Below are positions 1 to 10,077 of a DNA stretch of 64,000 bases, piece by piece; position 1 is the first letter of the stretch; each line of letters starts with the position of its first letter. The notes under the pieces are model-generated. The model searched no databases and was not told where the DNA came from. It worked only from the letters and a program-made list of their open reading frames with translations. Made by a program: the position numbers and the translations under genes. Source of the DNA: Carnobacterium funditum DSM 5970 (GTDB lineage Bacteria; Bacillota; Bacilli; Lactobacillales; Carnobacteriaceae); NCBI RefSeq assembly GCF_000744185.1, contig NZ_JQLL01000001.1, positions 682,001 to 746,000 on the forward strand, written 5' to 3'.

Positions 1-994
1 CCTTAGCCATGCTAATCATTTTAATATATCCTTTTTTTATTTGCTGTATTTCTGTATCTGGACCACTCGAAACAATCTGCATATTTGTTTTTCCTTGTTT
101 TTTTATTAGTGGAAAATAATTTTCCTGATATTCCAACTTATGATGAGTCACTGTTGCATTCCAATCCATCAAAAATCGACTTTGTAATGGTAAAACAGCA
201 TTGCCTTCAATTTTCATGTGTGTATCACGCCAATACCCGAATTTTTTATATTCTCCTAAGTATTCATCTCCAACGTTAAATCCACCAGTATAACCGATTT
301 TACCATCAATAATAACAATTTTTCTATGATTACGGTAGTTAAACCTCAAGTTTATTATGCTAATACGTGAACCAAAAAAAGACTCGGCACGGCCTCCTGA
401 AGATATTAATTTTTTAAAGAAATTTGGTTTCAAAGAACGTGACCCTAAAGCATCGTATATGACTAAAACCTCCACACCAGCAGCTGCTCTATCTTCTAAG
501 GCTCGCAATACTTTTCTTCCAATTTTATCATCTTTAAAAATATAATAAATTAAATGAATGTGATGTTTAGCTTCGTACATATCAGAAATTAACGATTCAT
601 ATTTTTTAGCTCCGTCTGTAAATAATTGAACTTTATTGCCTTTAGTTAAAATAGATTCATCGCTTTCAAGAAATAAACTTGCCATTTCTTTAGCATTTTC
701 TGAGGCCTGTTTACTGGATAGTAAATCTTCATCCTCTGCTAATAGCTCTTTTTGCGCTTGTACTAATTCAAACATACCGATACTTTCTTGAGCTTTGATA
801 TCAAAAATCTTTTTACTTGATAACTTATTTCCAATGAATAGGTAAAAAACAAAACCAACAACAGGCAATAGCATTAAAACCACTAACCAAGCCCAAGTTG
901 CTGCAATATCACGCTTCTCTCGAAAAACAGTAATCATAGCAAAAATAGTATTTAAAGTAATAATAACAGATGAGATAGATAAAAATATTTGCAT
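1..994 (-). CDS. cls: Cardiolipin synthase, 5' part (runs off the left edge)
   Basis: Reading leftward from an ATG at 994, preceded by a GAAAGGA ribosome binding site, an open frame of about 331 codons continues past the window edge. The N-terminus has two hydrophobic membrane segments (about residues 2-23 and 34-55), the second followed by the typical Phe-Tyr-Leu-Phe-Ile-Gly-Asn motif. A first phospholipase D HKD motif follows (HRKIVIIDGKIGYTGG, near residue 225). This is the layout of bacterial cardiolipin synthase, which joins two phosphatidylglycerol molecules at the membrane. The second HKD motif should lie outside the window, so completeness cannot be judged. The gene appears to be a single transcription unit; thiT lies upstream in the same orientation with about 140 bp between. 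Confidence 0.93.
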   Translation of the reverse strand, partial: MQIFLSISSVIITLNTIFAMITVFREKRDIAATWAWLVVLMLLPVVGFVFYLFIGNKLSSKKIFDIKAQESIGMFELVQAQKELLAEDEDLLSSKQASENAKEMASLFLESDESILTKGNKVQLFTDGAKKYESLISDMYEAKHHIHLIYYIFKDDKIGRKVLRALEDRAAAGVEVLVIYDALGSRSLKPNFFKKLISSGGRAESFFGSRISIINLRFNYRNHRKIVIIDGKIGYTGGFNVGDEYLGEYKKFGYWRDTHMKIEGNAVLPLQSRFLMDWNATVTHHKLEYQENYFPLIKKQGKTNMQIVSSGPDTEIQQIKKGYIKMISMAK

Positions 995-1132
995 ATATAG
1001 TCCTTTCAAATCATTTTTCCTAATCTTACTATGTTACATACTTTTTTACTAGCTTTATCAAGGTAATTTAAGTAGTCAAATTATTATTTAGTAGAAAATA
1101 TACTATCTATAATCTATTTATCTTAAAACATT

Positions 1133-1702
1133 TTATTTTTTATCAATTGGTATAAATAAATAAGGATTTGTCTTACTTAATAAAACTAACACTATTGCTG
1201 TAACGATAATCGTAGCTAACGCGCTACTCCCATTTGCAATAAATGAATACCACACCGCGCTCATTCCTTCGGGAGCATAGCTTCCCCAGAAATAGTATCC
1301 AGCAATAAAATGCCAAAAAAAGCGAGCAATCGTTCCTGTTATTGCACCAATAACAATATAATACATTAATTTAATAGGTTTTTTATTTTTAATAGCAAGA
1401 TGAACTGAATTGGAGAATAGACCTGCCATTCCTGCAAACATAAATGCAATAAAATATTCAATAAACCCTTGTATCAAACTCAAAATTGCAACATTGCCTA
1501 TTAAATAATGCAGGATTCCCCATAAAAATCCTGCAGCTAAACCAGCAATTGTCCCTCTTCTAAGTGAATATAAAACTAAAGGTATCATTCCCAGCGAAAT
1601 TGTAAATCCCGTCCCAATATTAGTAGGAATAAAAGATAAAACAATTGCTAATGCTGCTACAATTGTCCCTTCAATCCAAACTCGTAAACTAATATTTTCC
1701 AT
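1133..1702 (-). CDS. thiT: Thiamine transporter, ECF S component ThiT
   Basis: A 189-residue, very hydrophobic protein with about six membrane segments. The N-terminal segment continues into a Gly-rich stretch (SFIPTNIGTGFTISLGMIPL), and the Arg-Arg-Gly-Thr plus Gly-Phe-Leu-Trp-Gly region is typical of the ThiT/YuaJ family. ThiT is the membrane S component that binds thiamine and works with the shared EcfA/EcfA'/EcfT energising module, which is not encoded here. The assignment is strengthened by the TPP riboswitch directly upstream. The ATG at 1702 follows an AGGAGG site eight bases upstream that is buried in a hairpin. Length is normal for the family. Confidence 0.95.
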   Translation of the reverse strand: MENISLRVWIEGTIVAALAIVLSFIPTNIGTGFTISLGMIPLVLYSLRRGTIAGLAAGFLWGILHYLIGNVAILSLIQGFIEYFIAFMFAGMAGLFSNSVHLAIKNKKPIKLMYYIVIGAITGTIARFFWHFIAGYYFWGSYAPEGMSAVWYSFIANGSSALATIIVTAIVLVLLSKTNPYLFIPIDKK

Positions 1703-1752
1703 AAAAAAAACCTCCTTTTAGTGTGTCGAACAGTGCCACACAAAAAAGGAGG
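1703..1752 (-). promoter_or_regulatory. Riboswitch expression-platform hairpin containing the thiT ribosome binding site
   Basis: On the minus strand, CCTCCTTTT pairs with AAAAGGAGG and GTGTG pairs with CACAC around an 11-base loop. The stem is followed at once by eight T residues and then the ATG of thiT. The 3' arm of the stem is the Shine-Dalgarno sequence itself, and the hairpin plus T-tract also fits an intrinsic terminator. It probably switches thiT off when the upstream TPP aptamer is bound; whether by termination, ribosome occlusion or both cannot be told from sequence. Confidence 0.8.
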
Positions 1753-1789
1753 AGCTAAAATGATTGTTTTATAATCAATTGCCCCGTCA

Positions 1790-1874
1790 CAATCCCTACG
1801 CTCGTATTAACGAACAGGTTCGAAGGGTTAGAATCAAAGATTCAGTCTCAGCTTTACAGCACCCCTTTGTGATG
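1790..1874 (-). ncRNA. TPP riboswitch (THI box) aptamer
   Basis: The minus strand carries the conserved thi-box words in the right order: GGGGTGC, then GCTGAGA, then AACCCTTCGAACCTG, and finally AGCGTAGGGA. These are the paired and pyrophosphate/pyrimidine-sensing segments of the thiamine pyrophosphate aptamer. It lies about 90 bases upstream of thiT in the same orientation, with a regulatory hairpin between, so it should repress thiT when TPP is plentiful. Confidence 0.95.
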
Positions 1875-2041
1875 GTTGTTCTATTTTATTCTTTGTTCTC
1901 AATTACTATAGTTAACTTGTATCCCATTGTCAAGTAGGTCTTTAGCAACAGCGCAAGATTTTAGAATAACAGTATACATCTTCAGAATTAATAATAACTA
2001 TAATTTTTCAAGCAATAAGTTAGACATTTGTATTTAAATTA

Positions 2042-3148
<1,107 letters not shown>

Positions 3149-3204
3149 TTAATATTCCTTTCAATTAAATCATATTTTTATTTTTCTACTGAGAGATTTG
3201 TGTA

Positions 3205-3690
3205 TTAGTTCATTAAAATTTTAGAATAAATAAATTTATACCTGCCGTTTTCTTTGTACCGTTTTTTTGTATCTTTGAAGCCAGTTTTTAAATATAACAT
3301 TTGTCCACTAAGGTTATCATAGTCCACAGCAAGAATTACTTCATTAATTTCATTAAATCGAATTTTTATATAATCAGGCAGTGCCTCTATCGATAATTTA
3401 CCAAATCCTCTTTCTTGAAATCGTTCATCCACTGAATGATCTTTTAAGAATAGACAGCTTTTACTTATTGGAAAATTTTCAATAACTTTATTTTTTTGTA
3501 AAATGAAAAATCCTACTAAATTATTTTCTGTCAAGATTAGAATAGGATACTTCTCAGTTTCATGTAAACTATTTGTCATCGCCTTTATCGGCATATCCGC
3601 ATATTGATGTTCTTCTAATAAATAACTTTCTATGAGTGGTATATCCTCTATTGTGGCTTCTTTTAATTTAATTCCTTTGTATTCTATCAT
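3205..3690 (-). CDS. GNAT family N-acetyltransferase
   Basis: A protein of about 161 residues with the GNAT fold. The acetyl-CoA-binding motif A is visible as ERFQERGFGK after a beta strand. A later Asn-x-x-x-x-x-Leu-Tyr-x-x-x-Gly-Phe motif (NLSGQMLYLKTGF) is typical of the C-terminal half of the fold. The substrate cannot be deduced. I place the start at the ATG at 3690, which has a GGGGG site eight bases upstream; a GTG three codons earlier is possible but poorly spaced. It stands alone between the secreted repeat protein and a gene-poor patch. Confidence 0.85.
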   Translation of the reverse strand: MIEYKGIKLKEATIEDIPLIESYLLEEHQYADMPIKAMTNSLHETEKYPILILTENNLVGFFILQKNKVIENFPISKSCLFLKDHSVDERFQERGFGKLSIEALPDYIKIRFNEINEVILAVDYDNLSGQMLYLKTGFKDTKKRYKENGRYKFIYSKILMN

Positions 3691-3699
3691 ATCCTTCAC

Positions 3700-4298
3700 C
3701 CCCTGTTTTAAATGAGTTTATATTTTCATGCTGCAGTAGCATCAATTCAACGTATATTTGAATCAAATTTATAACAATCTATCTATTATTTCTAAAAAAA
3801 TAACTTCCAATAATTATTATAATCTCAAACCTCTTCCTATATACATATTACTTTATTTATTGGGCAAATAAAAAGAAAAAGGTGCCTTTATTCTTAAAAA
3901 AATTGCTTTTAATTTTCATGATTTTTTATTTTTTTATTTTTCACAAATTTTTTTAAAACCAATATAAAGATTCACTAGTGTTGCATAAAAAAATAATAGA
4001 GGTAGATTCACAATTTGTTAACTTAGTCACAAGTTACTTTCTTAAATTTTTACAAAAAAGTCAATTGCTAGCGCAGAGGATGACTTTTTTCAGAAAATTT
4101 TACTGTTATTCGGTTTTATCCACAACGGTTTGAGAGGATCTACACTTAATCTGGCTCGAATAGTTTCATAAAATACGTATATGGTTCAAATTGAACCGAC
4201 CGCAACCGACTCACTATTTGAAAAGAAGTCTGTTTTTCTTATTTAGTTAGCTAAAATAGTTAGCTAAAATTACAAGAACTTCGCAAGGAAATATAGTT
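3700..4298. other. Gene-free stretch with left inverted repeat and a short tandem repeat
   Basis: About 600 bases without a convincing gene. It holds the left copy of the 14-bp inverted repeat CACTAGTGTTGCAT (3973-3986), whose mirror copy lies at 6507-6520. It also holds a 13-bp direct repeat TAGTTAGCTAAAA occurring twice in tandem at 4244-4269, just past the 3' end of the exporter gene. The rest is AT-rich with no open frame of note and looks like degraded mobile-element or intergenic DNA. Confidence 0.6.
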
Positions 4299-5405
4299 TT
4301 AGATTTCAATACCTAAGACTAAAACGGTATAACCCACCATCAAGGCAATTATAAAACCAAATACTGTAACGATTAACGCAGCTTTTTTGTTAAATGCTAG
4401 TAATGGGAAAATTCCATCTCCACTAGTTGCGATGCCTGCTGCAATTAAAGCCGCTATCGGGAAATTTGGGATAGTTATAAAGGCAACCGCAACAGAAATC
4501 ATCCCGCCACAACCCGGTGTTGCCCCTATGATGGCAGCAATGACTACCACAACGAAAGCTGATGAAGTCATCCACGCATCAAAAGTCTCTGGTCCTACCA
4601 AAATATCAATAATATAGTTAGCAATTAATAGTCCAGCCAATACATAAATAATGATAGTAGAAATATCGAATACGGCATGTAATAAAGTTGCCTTCACATT
4701 GTTGTCGCAAGAACAGTCATGTCCTTTGTAATTAAATTTGTACACAAAATAATAAATAATCGAAAAAATTGTAAATAAAATGGCTACCCAAACGGATAAG
4801 TCATCATAACCTGTAATACCATCACCCCATAAAGCCATTATTGATCCAGGAAGCAAAAAAGCACTGAAAGTTAGAATGAGATAAAATCCGACATACTCAA
4901 CAATTACATGTGGTATTGTTCTTGCTTTACTGGAGTGGTGGCTTTGTTCTACTATTTTTTCTGGGATTTCATGCGAATTGATATTTATTCCAATCATATC
5001 AACTAGATAACCAAAAATAATAGCGACAATGGCGCCTACTAAATTGACTATTAAAAATGCTTTTAGATTTGCGGCAACGCTCACCTCATCAGAAGCCCCC
5101 AATAACACAAATGATCCTTCTCCTAATGTTGCTATAAATGTAGCAAATAACCCACCAAATGATATTTTTCGATTTTTATACATCGATGAAACCACAATTG
5201 TTGCGCCACATCCAGGTATTATCCCTAATAATGCTCCGATAATAGGGTGAGACCAACTCGGTCCTATTTGATTATTCCCTGAGAGTTTCTCTCTTGATGC
5301 ATAAGTAAGTAAGTAAACGCCGATAATTGAGATGGAGACATACCCACCTATAACACCGGTAGCTTCAAGATTGTCCAGTATGAAGCTCCATGAATTAAAA
5401 TCCAT
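4299..5405 (-). CDS. Putative manganese/heavy-metal exporter, ArsP_2-like membrane protein
   Basis: A 368-residue protein with about ten membrane segments. It carries two inverted-repeat-like signature motifs, IIPGCGATIV (about residue 62) and ATPGCGGMIS (about residue 295), each in a membrane segment near conserved Gly/Ser residues. A central cytoplasmic or loop segment has His and Cys residues (SHHSSK, HDCSCDNN). This is the pattern of the 10-TM putative heavy-metal exporter family (ArsP_2, often named putative manganese transporter). Substrate is unproven. The neighbourhood of transposase relics suggests it was acquired or relocated. No riboswitch or metal box is obvious upstream of the ATG at 5405, which follows a GAAAGGAAGAG site. 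Confidence 0.75.
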   Translation of the reverse strand: MDFNSWSFILDNLEATGVIGGYVSISIIGVYLLTYASREKLSGNNQIGPSWSHPIIGALLGIIPGCGATIVVSSMYKNRKISFGGLFATFIATLGEGSFVLLGASDEVSVAANLKAFLIVNLVGAIVAIIFGYLVDMIGININSHEIPEKIVEQSHHSSKARTIPHVIVEYVGFYLILTFSAFLLPGSIMALWGDGITGYDDLSVWVAILFTIFSIIYYFVYKFNYKGHDCSCDNNVKATLLHAVFDISTIIIYVLAGLLIANYIIDILVGPETFDAWMTSSAFVVVVIAAIIGATPGCGGMISVAVAFITIPNFPIAALIAAGIATSGDGIFPLLAFNKKAALIVTVFGFIIALMVGYTVLVLGIEI

Positions 5406-5560
5406 AAAATGTCTCTTCCTTTCATTTTTTAGTTGCTAACTACTTAAAAAAAATATATATGATATTGCCTGAATAATTCATAGATTTTTTCAAAAGCTAT
5501 TTAATGTGTATTGTAGTGCTACTTTTATTTGATTTTCTTGCACCCTTTGGGTGTAAAAAA

Positions 5561-5616
5561 AGAACCCCCAATCTGTTGTGGTTAAACCGACTAAACTAAA
5601 CCATGAAAGGGGTTCT
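5561..5616 (+). repeat. Inverted repeat in the leader of the IS1380 relic
   Basis: AGAACCCC (5561-5568) pairs with GGGGTTCT (5609-5616) just before the ATG at 5621. It would fold the leader of the transposase relic and cover its ribosome binding site (AAAGGGG). IS leaders often carry such hairpins to damp expression; here it mainly marks the left part of the element. Confidence 0.5.
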
Positions 5617-5620
5617 CTAA

Positions 5621-6241
5621 ATGGCTACATTACACGAAAATTACTTGCTTTTCAATTCTAAAATATCCATTTCAAATAATGGTAGAAATCTTTCAACTGA
5701 TTCTGGATTAATATTGGCTAAAGAGTTTATGCACAAAATTAATTTTATAAAAGTACTGAAAGAAAAACTCACTATCAAAGATAGTCGCTTATATTATAAG
5801 CATAATAATTATTCAATTATCGAACAATTACTATTCCAGTTGATTGCAGGGTATAAGACAGATTCTTCTGCTGATATCTTATCAAAAAATTCAATTTTTC
5901 AAAGTGTTTTAGGCAAAGAAAGGTTCGCTTCTCAGCCTTCAATATCTCGTTTGTTGTGTCGACTAAGCTAAGAAAATATTAGTCAATTACAAGAAGTAAA
6001 CCAATCTTTAATTGACAAAGTTCGAACAACTCGTAATACAACTGAACTGATTTTCGATTTAGATTCAACACATTTAGATGCATTTGGTTATCAAGAAAAT
6101 ACAAATTATAATACACACTATCAAACGAATGGTTATCATCCATTGGTTGCTTTTGATGGCTTAACAGGAGATTTTTTGAAAGCAGAACTGCGTTCTGGTA
6201 ATGATTATCATTGTCAATTAAAACTAAACCTAAATCCGTGA
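5621..6241 (+). pseudogene. IS1380-family transposase, broken and truncated
   Basis: The frame opens at an ATG with a GAAAGGGG site and encodes an IS1380-like N-terminus (IISNNGR-type start, Gln-Leu-Leu-Phe-Gln, Gly-Tyr, Asp-(A)-Asp region). A TAA at 5969-5971 interrupts it. Translation in the same frame continues with clear IS1380 character: Phe-Asp-Leu-Asp-Ser-Thr-His-Leu-Asp, a Tyr/His-rich stretch and Gly-Tyr-His-Pro-Leu-Val-Ala-Phe-Asp. Similarity ends near 6225 and the rest of the catalytic domain is absent. It is therefore inactive through both a nonsense mutation and a 3' deletion. Confidence 0.88.
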
Positions 6242-6325
6242 AAAAAAACAGCTGAATATAGCCTGAGAGCTTGATACAATAGTATTATGGAGATTTTTTT
6301 CTTCAAATTTTATTTCACCAAGTAG

Positions 6326-6505
6326 GTGTCGTTTCGGAATGTAGCAGTGTACTAGAGTTCAGAGGGGTAGTTGTGCGCAAAAACGGACAATTAGAAGTGC
6401 AGTTTGCGAATGGTAAAGAAGCCAAAGATTATATTAATCGGAAGGTTGAAAGAATTGAGTCAGAAGTGGATAAAAAAGCGCAAAAAAAAAAAGCATTAAT
6501 AGTTT
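6326..6505 (+). pseudogene. C-terminal coding fragment of unidentified protein, likely transposase or recombinase relic
   Basis: An open frame without its own start encodes about 60 residues ending Val-Val-Val-Arg-Lys-Asn-Gly-Gln-Leu-Glu-Val-Gln-Phe-Ala-Asn-Gly, then a Lys/Glu-rich tail. It stops with a TAA at 6503-6505 immediately before the right 14-bp repeat. An ATG upstream at 6286 lies in another frame. The position against the terminal repeat is what a transposase 3' end would show, but I do not recognise the family. Confidence 0.4.
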
Positions 6506-6520
6506 AATGCAACACTAGTG

Positions 6521-6729
6521 ATAAAGATTATACAATTATTAAAAAATTGAATGTAATCCAGTTAATTTTTTTCACACTTTTTTTTTAGTATCTTAGAAGC
6601 CACCCTTTTTGCCTATCAATTTCCTTAACTGTGAATCTTAATAATGCGCTGTTTAGAGCTATTTTATTAACGTTTTCACTCTATTTAGTTTATCGATCGC
6701 ATTCTAAAATCACAAGCATTATTTTTTGA
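6521..6729 (+). pseudogene. Possible remnant of a small membrane protein
   Basis: Just outside the right 14-bp repeat one frame reads Asp-Lys-Asp-Tyr-Thr-Ile-Ile then a hydrophobic run. It is cut by a stop near 6588, and the same frame then continues Asn-Leu-Asn-Asn-Ala-Leu-Phe-Arg-Ala with another hydrophobic run to a stop near 6729. The mix of charged and membrane-like residues looks like a decayed gene interrupted by the insertion at 3973-6520, but no parent gene is recognisable. Confidence 0.25.
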
Positions 6730-6868
6730 AATTGATATTTCATCTAACTAAAATATCGTTTAATTAAAACAAATGATAAAAAACTCCCCGGATTATAATT
6801 TACTTCTCATAGTTGCTTTAAAACAGCGAATAATGCTGTTATTAGCGGTCAATGAAAACTCGCTTTGT

Positions 6869-6897
6869 TTTCATTTTAAATTTTTACATGGTATACT
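6869..6897 (+). promoter_or_regulatory. Likely promoter of the betaine transporter operon
   Basis: An extended -10 element TGGTATACT (TATACT at 6892-6897) has TTTCAT 17 bases upstream as a weak -35. Transcription from here would give a leader of about 160 bases before the operon. The word ACATGGTATA recurs just before the second and third binding-protein genes (near 10030 and 10972), where it may act as an internal start. The 500 bases from 6520 to here hold no intact gene. Confidence 0.45.
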
Positions 6898-7066
6898 ATA
6901 TCGTGTGTAGACTCTTGAGTACAGGTTTTTCCCCAAAAAAAAACTTGTTTATTACATTTATGACAACAACAATTTGCTTATTTTATGCTTTAAAATAATT
7001 ATTTTGTTGTTTTGTTTTACCCTGTAAAAAATTGTTAATAAAAAAATAAAAAAAGGAGTGGTTTTT

Positions 7067-8269
7067 TTGATAAAAATAAAAGTTGAAAATGTTACGAAAA
7101 TTTTCGGTAAAAAAACTGATCGTGTTTCTGAACTTTTAGACCAGAATAAGTCAAAGCAAGAAATATTAAAAGAAACTGGCGTTACGGTCGGTGTCAACAA
7201 TGTTAGTTTTACAATTAATGAAGGTGAAGTTTTCGTCATTATGGGATTATCTGGGAGTGGTAAGTCTACTTTAGTTCGAATGTTAAACAGATTGATCGAC
7301 ACAACATTAGGAAATATTTACATTGATGGTGATAACTTATCTGCTATGAACAAGACAGATTTGCGTGAAGTGAGACGTAAAAAAATGAGTATGGTTTTTC
7401 AAAACTTCGCATTATTTCCTCAACGTACAATTCTTGAAAATACCGAATATGGTTTAGAAATTCAAGGCGTAAGTAAAGAAGAAAGAGCTAAACAAGCTAA
7501 ACAAGCTTTAGAAAACGCTGGTTTAGGAGATTATATTAATCAATACCCTGCTCAGTTATCCGGTGGTATGCAACAACGTGTCGGTTTGGCTAGAGCATTA
7601 GCAAATGATCCAGAAATTTTGTTGATGGATGAAGCTTTTTCTGCTTTAGACCCACTGATTCGAAAAGAAATGCAGGATGAATTAGTAGAATTACAAGCAA
7701 CCGTAAAAAAAACCATTATCTTTATCACTCATGATTTAAATGAGGCGTTAAGAATTGGAGATCGAATTGCTTTAATGAAAGATGGATCTATTGTGCAAAT
7801 TGGCACACCTGAAGAAATTTTAATGAGTCCTGCAGATGACTATGTTGAACGTTTTGTTGAAGATGTTGACCGTTCTAAGGTTCTTTCTGCAGAAAATATT
7901 ATGAAACGACCTGAAACAATCAATATCAACAAACATGGCCCACGTGTTGCGTTAGAACAAATGAAACTTGAAGGGATATCTAGTATTTTAGTTGTTGATG
8001 ATAACCGTAATTTAAAAGGTTATGTCACTGCTGAAGATGCTGCTGAGGCACGAAAACAATCTATTACGAGCTTAGAAACTATTCTAAAATCAGATATCCC
8101 AACTGTTAATCGAAAAACATCCATGAATGATATTTTTTCAGTCATTCATGATACGACAACTCCTGTTGCAGTAGTAGATCATGGGAAATTAGTCGGCATC
8201 ATCGTTAGAGGAGCAGTAATAGCTGCATTAGCCGGCGAAAACGAAGAGGAGGAATTAACCAATGAATGA
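7067..8269 (+). CDS. gbuA: Glycine betaine/proline betaine ABC transporter, ATP-binding subunit
   Basis: About 400 residues. The ABC ATPase domain has Walker [11 protein letters not shown]-loop [10 protein letters not shown], signature [15 protein letters not shown], Walker [13 protein letters not shown] and H-loop FITHDL. Two CBS domains occupy about residues 280-395, as in ProV/OpuAA/GbuA, where they sense ionic strength or nucleotide. The subunit drives osmoprotectant uptake with the permease and binding proteins that follow. I prefer a TTG start at 7067 because AAGGAG lies eight bases upstream; a GTG at 7058 overlaps that site. The stop overlaps the permease gene by 8 bp. Gene symbol follows the Listeria naming; opuAA would be equivalent. 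Confidence 0.93.
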   Translation: MIKIKVENVTKIFGKKTDRVSELLDQNKSKQEILKETGVTVGVNNVSFTINEGEVFVIMGLSGSGKSTLVRMLNRLIDTTLGNIYIDGDNLSAMNKTDLREVRRKKMSMVFQNFALFPQRTILENTEYGLEIQGVSKEERAKQAKQALENAGLGDYINQYPAQLSGGMQQRVGLARALANDPEILLMDEAFSALDPLIRKEMQDELVELQATVKKTIIFITHDLNEALRIGDRIALMKDGSIVQIGTPEEILMSPADDYVERFVEDVDRSKVLSAENIMKRPETININKHGPRVALEQMKLEGISSILVVDDNRNLKGYVTAEDAAEARKQSITSLETILKSDIPTVNRKTSMNDIFSVIHDTTTPVAVVDHGKLVGIIVRGAVIAALAGENEEEELTNE

Positions 8270-9116
8270 TTTTTTAAACTTAGTTCCTAAATTGCCAGTA
8301 GCAGAACAAATTGAAAAACTAACGACATGGTTGACGCAAACATTTGCATTTTTATTTGACCCCATTCAAACTTATTCAGAATTGTTTATGGATGCACTCA
8401 CTAGTTTTTTATTGTTTATTCCAACCATTATTTTCATTCTTTTAATTGCGTTAATAGCATTCTTTGTCAGTGGCAAAAAGTTTGGGCTATCCGTTTTCTC
8501 AGTTGTTGGTCTATGGTTTATTTACAATCAGGGTCATTGGGAAGATTTAATGAGTACCATCACCCTAGTTTTAGTTGCTAGCTTACTTTCAGTTATTATC
8601 GGTGTACCTTTTGGTATTTTGATGGCTAAGAGTACGATTGCTAACAATATATTAAAACCCGTTTTAGACTTTATGCAAACAATGCCTGCTTTTGTTTACC
8701 TAATACCAGCAGTTGCCTTTTTTGGTATCGGAATGGTCCCAGGAGTATTCGCTTCTTTAATTTTTGCTATTCCCCCTACTGTTCGTTTTACTAATTTAGG
8801 GATTCGTCAAGTTTCTACTGAATTAGTCGAAGCTTCTGATGCATTTGGTAGTACAGGATTTCAAAAATTATTTAAAGTAGAATTGCCTCTTGCTACCTCA
8901 ACAATTATGGCTGGAATCAACCAGACTGTTATGTTAGCATTATCTATGGTTGTTATTGCATCTATGATCGGAGCACCAGGGTTAGGTAGAGAGGTTCTTT
9001 CTTCCTTACAACGTGCACAAATCGGGACAGGATTCGTATCCGGAATCGGTTTAGTTGTATTGGCAATCATTATTGACCGTATCACTCAAAAATTAAGCAA
9101 TAAGAGTAAAAATTAA
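8262..9116 (+). CDS. gbuB: Glycine betaine ABC transporter, permease subunit
   Basis: A 284-residue membrane protein with several hydrophobic helices. The cytoplasmic EAA-type coupling loop [20 protein letters not shown] docks on the ATPase. It matches the ProW/OpuAB/GbuB permease family in length and in the conserved [10 protein letters not shown] segment. The ATG at 8262 has a strong GAGGAGG site inside the end of the ATPase gene. The 8-bp overlap points to translational coupling. The binding-protein genes follow after 19 bases. Confidence 0.95.
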   Translation: MNDFLNLVPKLPVAEQIEKLTTWLTQTFAFLFDPIQTYSELFMDALTSFLLFIPTIIFILLIALIAFFVSGKKFGLSVFSVVGLWFIYNQGHWEDLMSTITLVLVASLLSVIIGVPFGILMAKSTIANNILKPVLDFMQTMPAFVYLIPAVAFFGIGMVPGVFASLIFAIPPTVRFTNLGIRQVSTELVEASDAFGSTGFQKLFKVELPLATSTIMAGINQTVMLALSMVVIASMIGAPGLGREVLSSLQRAQIGTGFVSGIGLVVLAIIIDRITQKLSNKSKN

Positions 9117-9135
9117 TAAAAAAGGTGGTTTTAAT

Positions 9136-10029
9136 TTGGTAAATACTAATATAAAACGCTTAGGACTTGTAACTGGACTTGCACTTTCATTGTTTGCTGC
9201 GGGTTGTGCATCTGATGATGGGGACACTACAAAAGACGATTCAGTAGGAGAAGGACAAGAAATTGATCTTGCGTATGTAGAATGGGATACAGAAGTGGCT
9301 TCTACAAACGTGGTTGGTACTGTTTTGGAAGAACTAGGCTATGATGTTACTTTAATACCTCTTGATAATGCTGTTATGTGGCAAGCTGTTTCTAGTGGTG
9401 AAGCAGACGGAATGGTCGCTGCTTGGCTGCCTAATACGAACGCATCACACTACGAAAAATATGGTGATAACCTTGAAAACTTGGGTGAGAATCTAACTGG
9501 GGCTAAACTTGGTTTAGTTGTTCCTAAATACATGGATGTTGATTCCATTGAGGACTTAACCGACGAAGCCAAGCAAACAATCACTGGAATTGAGCCTGGT
9601 GCTAGTATAGTAGCTGCAACAGAACTCGCACTAGAACAATATGATAGTCTGAATGGTTGGAATTTGAAGACCTCATCATCTGGAGCGATGAACGTTGCTT
9701 TGAAACAAGCTATCGAGAATAAAGAAGAGATTATTGTTACCGGATGGTCACCTCATTGGATGTTTGCAACCTATGATTTAAAATATCTTGAAGACCCTAA
9801 AGAAACTTTTGGTGGAATCGAAACAATTAATACTATGGTTAGAAAAGATTTAGAAAAAGATATGCCAGAAGCCTATCAAGTTCTAGATCAATTCAATTGG
9901 ACAACTGAAGATATTGAAACAGTCATGTTAGCTATCAGCGAAGGTGAAAATCCAAAAAATGCTGCAAAAGCATGGATTGATGATAACCCTGAAAAAGTAG
10001 CGGCTTGGACTAAAGGTGTAACTGAATAA
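9136..10029 (+). CDS. gbuC: Glycine betaine-binding lipoprotein, first of three tandem paralogues
   Basis: About 297 residues. The N-terminal signal ends in a lipobox (FAAGC), so the mature protein should be a lipid-anchored binding protein on the outer face. The body matches the OpuAC/GbuC family: Ala-Tyr-Val-Glu-Trp-Asp near the start, several conserved Trp residues (Val-Met-Trp, Ala-Ala-Trp, GWSPHWMFATYDLKYLEDP) that form the aromatic cage for the quaternary amine, and a closing Ala-Trp-Ile-Asp-Asp-Asn-Pro-Glu. It starts with TTG after AAAGGTGG. It is a very close paralogue of the next two genes. Confidence 0.93.
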   Translation: MVNTNIKRLGLVTGLALSLFAAGCASDDGDTTKDDSVGEGQEIDLAYVEWDTEVASTNVVGTVLEELGYDVTLIPLDNAVMWQAVSSGEADGMVAAWLPNTNASHYEKYGDNLENLGENLTGAKLGLVVPKYMDVDSIEDLTDEAKQTITGIEPGASIVAATELALEQYDSLNGWNLKTSSSGAMNVALKQAIENKEEIIVTGWSPHWMFATYDLKYLEDPKETFGGIETINTMVRKDLEKDMPEAYQVLDQFNWTTEDIETVMLAISEGENPKNAAKAWIDDNPEKVAAWTKGVTE

Positions 10030-10077
10030 ACATGGTATAGTATTTGCTTTAAAAAATATATAAAAGGTGGTTTTTAT

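Larger units (their letters stand above)
3973..6520. mobile_element. Possible decayed transposable segment bounded by 14-bp inverted repeats
   Basis: CACTAGTGTTGCAT at 3973-3986 is mirrored exactly by ATGCAACACTAGTG at 6507-6520, and similarity continues weakly inward. Because CACTAGTG is itself a palindrome, the outer 8 bp could be either inverted-repeat ends or an 8-bp target duplication around TTGCAT ends. Inside lie a metal exporter gene, a truncated IS1380-like transposase and a coding fragment whose stop codon abuts the right repeat. This fits a composite or nested element that has decayed, but no intact transposase for these ends is present. Confidence 0.45.

Noticed and set aside
85-545. 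Plus-strand frames at the left edge
   Set aside because: They are antisense to the cardiolipin synthase gene.
4244-4269. Tandem TAGTTAGCTAAAA as a possible metal-regulator box
   Set aside because: It lies downstream of the exporter gene on its strand, not in its promoter, and does not match MntR or DtxR sites I know.
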